Source: Clostridia bacterium
Lineage (GTDB): Bacteria; Bacillota_A; Clostridia; Oscillospirales; CAG-272
DNA length: 64,000 nucleotides
Assembly: GCA_017445115.1 (NCBI GenBank)
Contig: JAFSUU010000010.1
Coordinates: 22,471-86,470 of the forward strand
Direction of reading: 5' to 3'
Shown here: one piece after another, positions 61,105 to 64,000 of the stretch
Layout of the letters: the number at the start of each line of letters is the position of its first letter
Numbering within the stretch: position 1 is the first letter of the stretch
The notes under the pieces: generated by a model
What the model was told of the DNA's origin: nothing
The model's database searches: none
The model's input: only the letters and a program-made list of their open reading frames with translations
Made by a program: the position numbers and the translations under genes

Positions 61105-62259
61105 CTATTTGAGCGCTTCAAGTCTCGCCTTGCACGCCTTGAATCTCGGATCGGTGACTACCGGGTTTCCTTCGAGGTCTGCACACTCGTCGTAGAGCTT
61201 CAGAAGATCAAGCGAATAATTCTCCTCGCGATCAAAGATCTCCATGCCGAACTTTACTACGGAACGATCGAAATACTTTCCCTCGCCTGTGTTATCTTTT
61301 GCGTTATTGTAATGCTTTTCGCACAACTCCGTGAGCTTTTCAGCGCAGTTTATCACGTCGTCAAAGTCTCCGTCCCTGAGATACTGCTTTCCGAGATGTA
61401 TCCACGCAAATCTGAGGCGGTCGAGGCGCGACTCTTCGTCCATGAACCCTTCAAGAGACTCGAAGATATCGATCTCTTTCTTTATGATCTCCTTTGCTTC
61501 CTCTCTTTTTTCGGCGCCGCATACGGAATATGCGTTTGCAAGATGCCAGAACGCGGACTGAAGATCCCATACGGAATGAGAAAACTTTTTCTTTGCTGCT
61601 TCTATGTGTCCTGCTCTGTCGTTACGAACTATAGCGGAAGACACAAGAGTATCGTACTCTTCCTTCGGCGGCAAGCCTTCGAATTCGGCTTCCGCTTCCT
61701 CGTCGTTGCCCATAATGTAATGGCATATTATAAGTTCTTTCTTCGCTTCCGCTTTTCTCCAAAGATCCGTGTCGTAGTCGATGATCGACCTTGCGATCTT
61801 CTTTAAATCGCGGTACAGGTGGCTGATATTGCATCCGTCGGGCGCCTTGATGTGATCGTGTACGGTGAGGCGAAGGATACGGCGTCCACGTCTCACACAC
61901 TCGATAGCCACGAGATAGTTCATCGGGTATCTTTTCAGAATGCCCTTAAAGGTGGTGAACATATCATAATACTGCTCCGGATCGTATCTTGATACTTTTT
62001 TACCGCCCCATTTTTCACGGAACGCGCCGAGCACCTCGTCGATATAGCCCTGCTCGTCGCCGTCGACGCCGAGGATCGCGTCTGCTGAAACTCCGAGGAT
62101 CTGCGCGAGAGGAACTATCTGAATGATGTCGGGCATACCCGTGTCGCATTCCCATTTGGATACCGTCTGAACAGATACACCGAGCTTTCCCGCAAGTTCC
62201 GCCTGAGTAATATCGCCCGCCGTTCTGAATGTTTTTATTCTTTGACCTACTGTTGTCAT
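61105..62259 (-). CDS. XRE-family transcriptional regulator with helical-repeat C terminus
   Basis: 384 residues. The N-terminal HTH_3 (about 5-62) reads RIKTFRTAGDITQAELAGKLGVSVQTVSKWECDTGMPDIIQIVPLAQIL. The remaining 310 residues are helical, Trp/Tyr/Glu-rich, with TPR-like periodicity (FWHLANAYSVCGAEKREEAKEII), as in regulators that sense a peptide or protein partner. AAGGAGAAGC precedes the ATG. A perfect 12-bp palindrome in its leader may be an autoregulatory operator. Confidence 0.88.
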   Translation of the reverse strand: MTTVGQRIKTFRTAGDITQAELAGKLGVSVQTVSKWECDTGMPDIIQIVPLAQILGVSADAILGVDGDEQGYIDEVLGAFREKWGGKKVSRYDPEQYYDMFTTFKGILKRYPMNYLVAIECVRRGRRILRLTVHDHIKAPDGCNISHLYRDLKKIARSIIDYDTDLWRKAEAKKELIICHYIMGNDEEAEAEFEGLPPKEEYDTLVSSAIVRNDRAGHIEAAKKKFSHSVWDLQSAFWHLANAYSVCGAEKREEAKEIIKKEIDIFESLEGFMDEESRLDRLRFAWIHLGKQYLRDGDFDDVINCAEKLTELCEKHYNNAKDNTGEGKYFDRSVVKFGMEIFDREENYSLDLLKLYDECADLEGNPVVTDPRFKACKARLEALK

Positions 62260-62290
62260 ATTGCTTCTCCTTAAAAATTGAATTTGGTTT

Positions 62291-62302
62291 GTAAGATCTT
62301 AC
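62291..62302. promoter_or_regulatory. Palindromic operator candidate GTAAGATCTTAC in the XRE leader
   Basis: Perfect 12-bp palindrome, seven bases downstream of a TATAAT (minus strand, 62314-62309) and 31 bases before the XRE start. The position fits repression of its own promoter. Confidence 0.5.
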
Positions 62303-62388
62303 GCTTTCATTATACCGTGCTCTTAGGAAAAAGAAAAGCAATTCATCGTTGATAAAAAATCTCCTGGAGTTTTTACTTATTCTTCGAA

Positions 62389-63219
62389 TTAAAACATCAT
62401 CTTAAACCTGCAAACACCCGAATATTCTTCGCGAACGATCAAGCTCTCAGGGAAATCCGGCAGCCATTTGCGGTCAAAGGAAGTCGTGCCGTAATAGGCG
62501 TTGAAGTTTTCGACAGGCAGGACTACCCAATCGCTGTCCTCCGGCTTGTTTGCAAGGTAAAACTTTGCAAGCGTTACGATCACGTCGGCGCGTTTTTCAT
62601 CGATCAGAGCGTCCGCCAACTTCTTTTCCGTTTCAGCCGGTAAATCAAAATCCTTGTTTTTCAGCCTTCCCGATTCTTTCGCCTCGGCGATAACGTCGTC
62701 AAAACGTGTGATCCACGCTCCTTTTGTGGTCTTGGAATACAGCGATGCCTGCATCTGCATCAGTTTTTCACACCATACCCGGTCGAAACCGTCCATAAGA
62801 AGGTATGCGTTATCTGTCGCCGCATTTGTGCATCTGTCTATATTGTCAAGTACGGCGTCAATTATGTTATGAACGTGCGTATAACACCAGCCCGCGCCGT
62901 CCTTGTCAACAAGCTCGGGGAATTCTCCGTGAAGTTCTGCAAAACACGTCTTGTCCTGCCCCGCCTTTCTGCTCTTCGGCCGTATATTCTCCGGAAGACT
63001 GCACCAGGCGCAGAGAGCGCGGTACGCACGGCCTGCGTCGGGTCCGTCGTTCTCCCACATATACCCGCGGGCGAGTATCGTTAATACCCGGCTGAAGCCT
63101 GTAAATTTCTTGAACATGGTATAGGTAAATCTGCCGAGATAACCGGTATCGCGTTTGTTTTCAATCGCATAGTTCGGGAAAGTCGTGTACGCCTTGAATT
63201 CTTCTATTTCGTTCAGCAT
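62389..63219 (-). CDS. Hypothetical protein, 276 aa
   Basis: Not recognised. No signal or TM. Rich in aromatic residues, with several Cys and His spread out (ALCAWCSLP, DGAGWCYTHVHNIIDAV), mostly helical by eye. It begins four bases after the stop of the next unknown gene, so the two form an operon. The XRE regulator lies 129 bp downstream with its own promoter. Whether the three genes work together is open. Confidence 0.7.
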   Translation of the reverse strand: MLNEIEEFKAYTTFPNYAIENKRDTGYLGRFTYTMFKKFTGFSRVLTILARGYMWENDGPDAGRAYRALCAWCSLPENIRPKSRKAGQDKTCFAELHGEFPELVDKDGAGWCYTHVHNIIDAVLDNIDRCTNAATDNAYLLMDGFDRVWCEKLMQMQASLYSKTTKGAWITRFDDVIAEAKESGRLKNKDFDLPAETEKKLADALIDEKRADVIVTLAKFYLANKPEDSDWVVLPVENFNAYYGTTSFDRKWLPDFPESLIVREEYSGVCRFKMMF

Positions 63220-63223
63220 GGTA

Positions 63224-64000
63224 TCACCGTCCCTTCACAGCGTTCGCTTCGATACGGTCGAGAAGCACGTCCATCGCAAACTCCCGCTTTTTGAGAGCGA
63301 TCGAACATTTCAGAGCCGTATCAGCGTCGATACGTTCGTTCAGATAAAGTCTGGCGCGGCTTGCCGCAAGATCGCGGTAGTCCTTGCTTCTGCCTTTAAG
63401 ATAATGCCTCATGATATCGTTTATCAGTTCGCTGTCCGTATCAGTGCGGACGGCGTTTTTCTTTCTCTCCTCGGAGATATACATATCGTCAAGGTCGGAT
63501 ATGACGTCGAGAAGGATGCGGAAGCCGAAATTGCGGAAATCCGCAAAGAGATCAAGATATTCAAGCCGGTCATAAGGAAGCCAGTTCAGTAAGAATTCTT
63601 CGCGCTCGTCTTCCGTCATAAGATGCCACTTCTGCGCTTCCAACTCATCCCGTATCGTGTGAATCTGGTCTGCGGTGCAGTCCTGAAACACACCGTACAA
63701 TTCGTCCGCAGTATACTCTTCCTCCTGTGCGCGTGAGAAAAGGATCCGGTCAACGTCGCTGCGGCGTACCATCTGCTTTATCTTGATCCTGCTGATACGA
63801 ATACGCCTGAGCGCCTCTTCATAATCGGCGATGATACCGCGCATAAGCTCAGTATCTTTCGGATCGAGTTTTTCCGCCCACCCGCGTTTTCGGGCAAAAG
63901 TGAACAGTTCCGAGTCCTTCGCAGGCTTGATCTTGGGCTTCGGAGTGCATTTTTCGAGCATCCGGGCGTAATACGGCAGTTTTTCAACGTTGGAGCTGAC
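63224..64000 (-). CDS. Hypothetical protein (partial, 5' end outside window)
   Basis: Not recognised. The frame is open to the right edge of the window: 13 codons precede the first internal ATG at 63961 without a stop, and that ATG has no SD, so the true start lies outside. About 258 residues are visible, helical and highly charged (DYRDLAASRARLYLNERIDADTALKCSIALKKREFAMDVLL), with no TM and no known catalytic motif. It is the upstream partner of the 276-aa gene. Confidence 0.7.
   Translation of the reverse strand, partial: VSSNVEKLPYYARMLEKCTPKPKIKPAKDSELFTFARKRGWAEKLDPKDTELMRGIIADYEEALRRIRISRIKIKQMVRRSDVDRILFSRAQEEEYTADELYGVFQDCTADQIHTIRDELEAQKWHLMTEDEREEFLLNWLPYDRLEYLDLFADFRNFGFRILLDVISDLDDMYISEERKKNAVRTDTDSELINDIMRHYLKGRSKDYRDLAASRARLYLNERIDADTALKCSIALKKREFAMDVLLDRIEANAVKGR

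Overview
The window looks like a chromosomal segment of an anaerobic, Gram-positive, gut-type Clostridia bacterium (Firmicutes/Bacillota, probably Oscillospirales-like). The signs are strong AGGAGG ribosome binding sites, consensus TTGACA/TATAAT promoters with 17-bp spacers, GC-rich hairpin plus T-run terminators, a standard bacterial code with TGA used as a stop, and a Firmicutes gene set (EcfA1A2T, DUF5711, CvpA, DUF1846, AsnA, SleB-type hydrolase, AgrA/AgrC-like pair). No prophage, CRISPR array or large transposon is visible. The only mobile traces are a TnpV-like gene and a MITE-like inverted-repeat element.

Layout: (1) 1-11.75 kb, minus strand, one long convoy running away from a strong promoter at 11.8 kb: ruvC, a 23S-rRNA-methyltransferase-like gene, ecfA1, ecfA2, ecfT, truA, a DUF5711 gene, cvpA, a zinc-finger ClpC-like ATPase, and a P-type ATPase relative whose catalytic motifs are all destroyed. 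(2) 11.9-16.7 kb, plus strand: a YfhO-like membrane protein, ruvA, ruvB. (3) 16.8-24 kb: a carbohydrate region (class III aminotransferase, FGGY kinase, amidohydrolase, an L-fucose-isomerase-family gene split by an in-frame TGA, an orphan solute-binding lipoprotein). (4) 24-28.3 kb: dapA, asnA, a Nif3-like gene, and dinB with a LexA-like box. (5) 28.3-36.2 kb, minus strand: a 65-codon gene, an rluA-family gene, a tandem AAA ATPase, epsC-type cysE, guaB, fhs, and a VanY-like carboxypeptidase. (6) 36.3-41.1 kb: a surface protein with starch-binding-like repeats, a GH3 glycosidase and a MATE exporter. (7) 41.3-52 kb: DUF1846, an aroE-aroK fusion, a 338-bp inverted-repeat element, a SleB-like hydrolase, two adjacent substrate-binding proteins, a Gfo/Idh/MocA oxidoreductase, and an NlpC/P60-like lipoprotein lacking its catalytic residues. 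(8) 52.1-55 kb: a tiny promoter-ORF-terminator unit, a truncated tRNA-Pro copy, an intact tRNA-Pro(CGG), an ECF sigma factor with its membrane partner, and tnpV. (9) 55.1-61 kb: a LytTR response regulator, a GHKL histidine kinase and two ABC exporter half-transporters preceded by a duplicated 15-bp operator-like repeat. (10) 61.1-64 kb: an XRE regulator and two unrecognised genes, the last cut by the window edge.

The most interesting signals are the P-type ATPase pseudoenzyme, the in-frame TGA with an adjacent perfect hairpin in the isomerase gene, the self-contained 26-codon transcription unit at 52.1-52.23 kb beside a partial tRNA copy, the MITE-like element with a 25-bp-period palindromic array at 44.26-44.59 kb, the LytTR/two-exporter locus with no visible signal peptide gene, and the dead NlpC/P60 protein.
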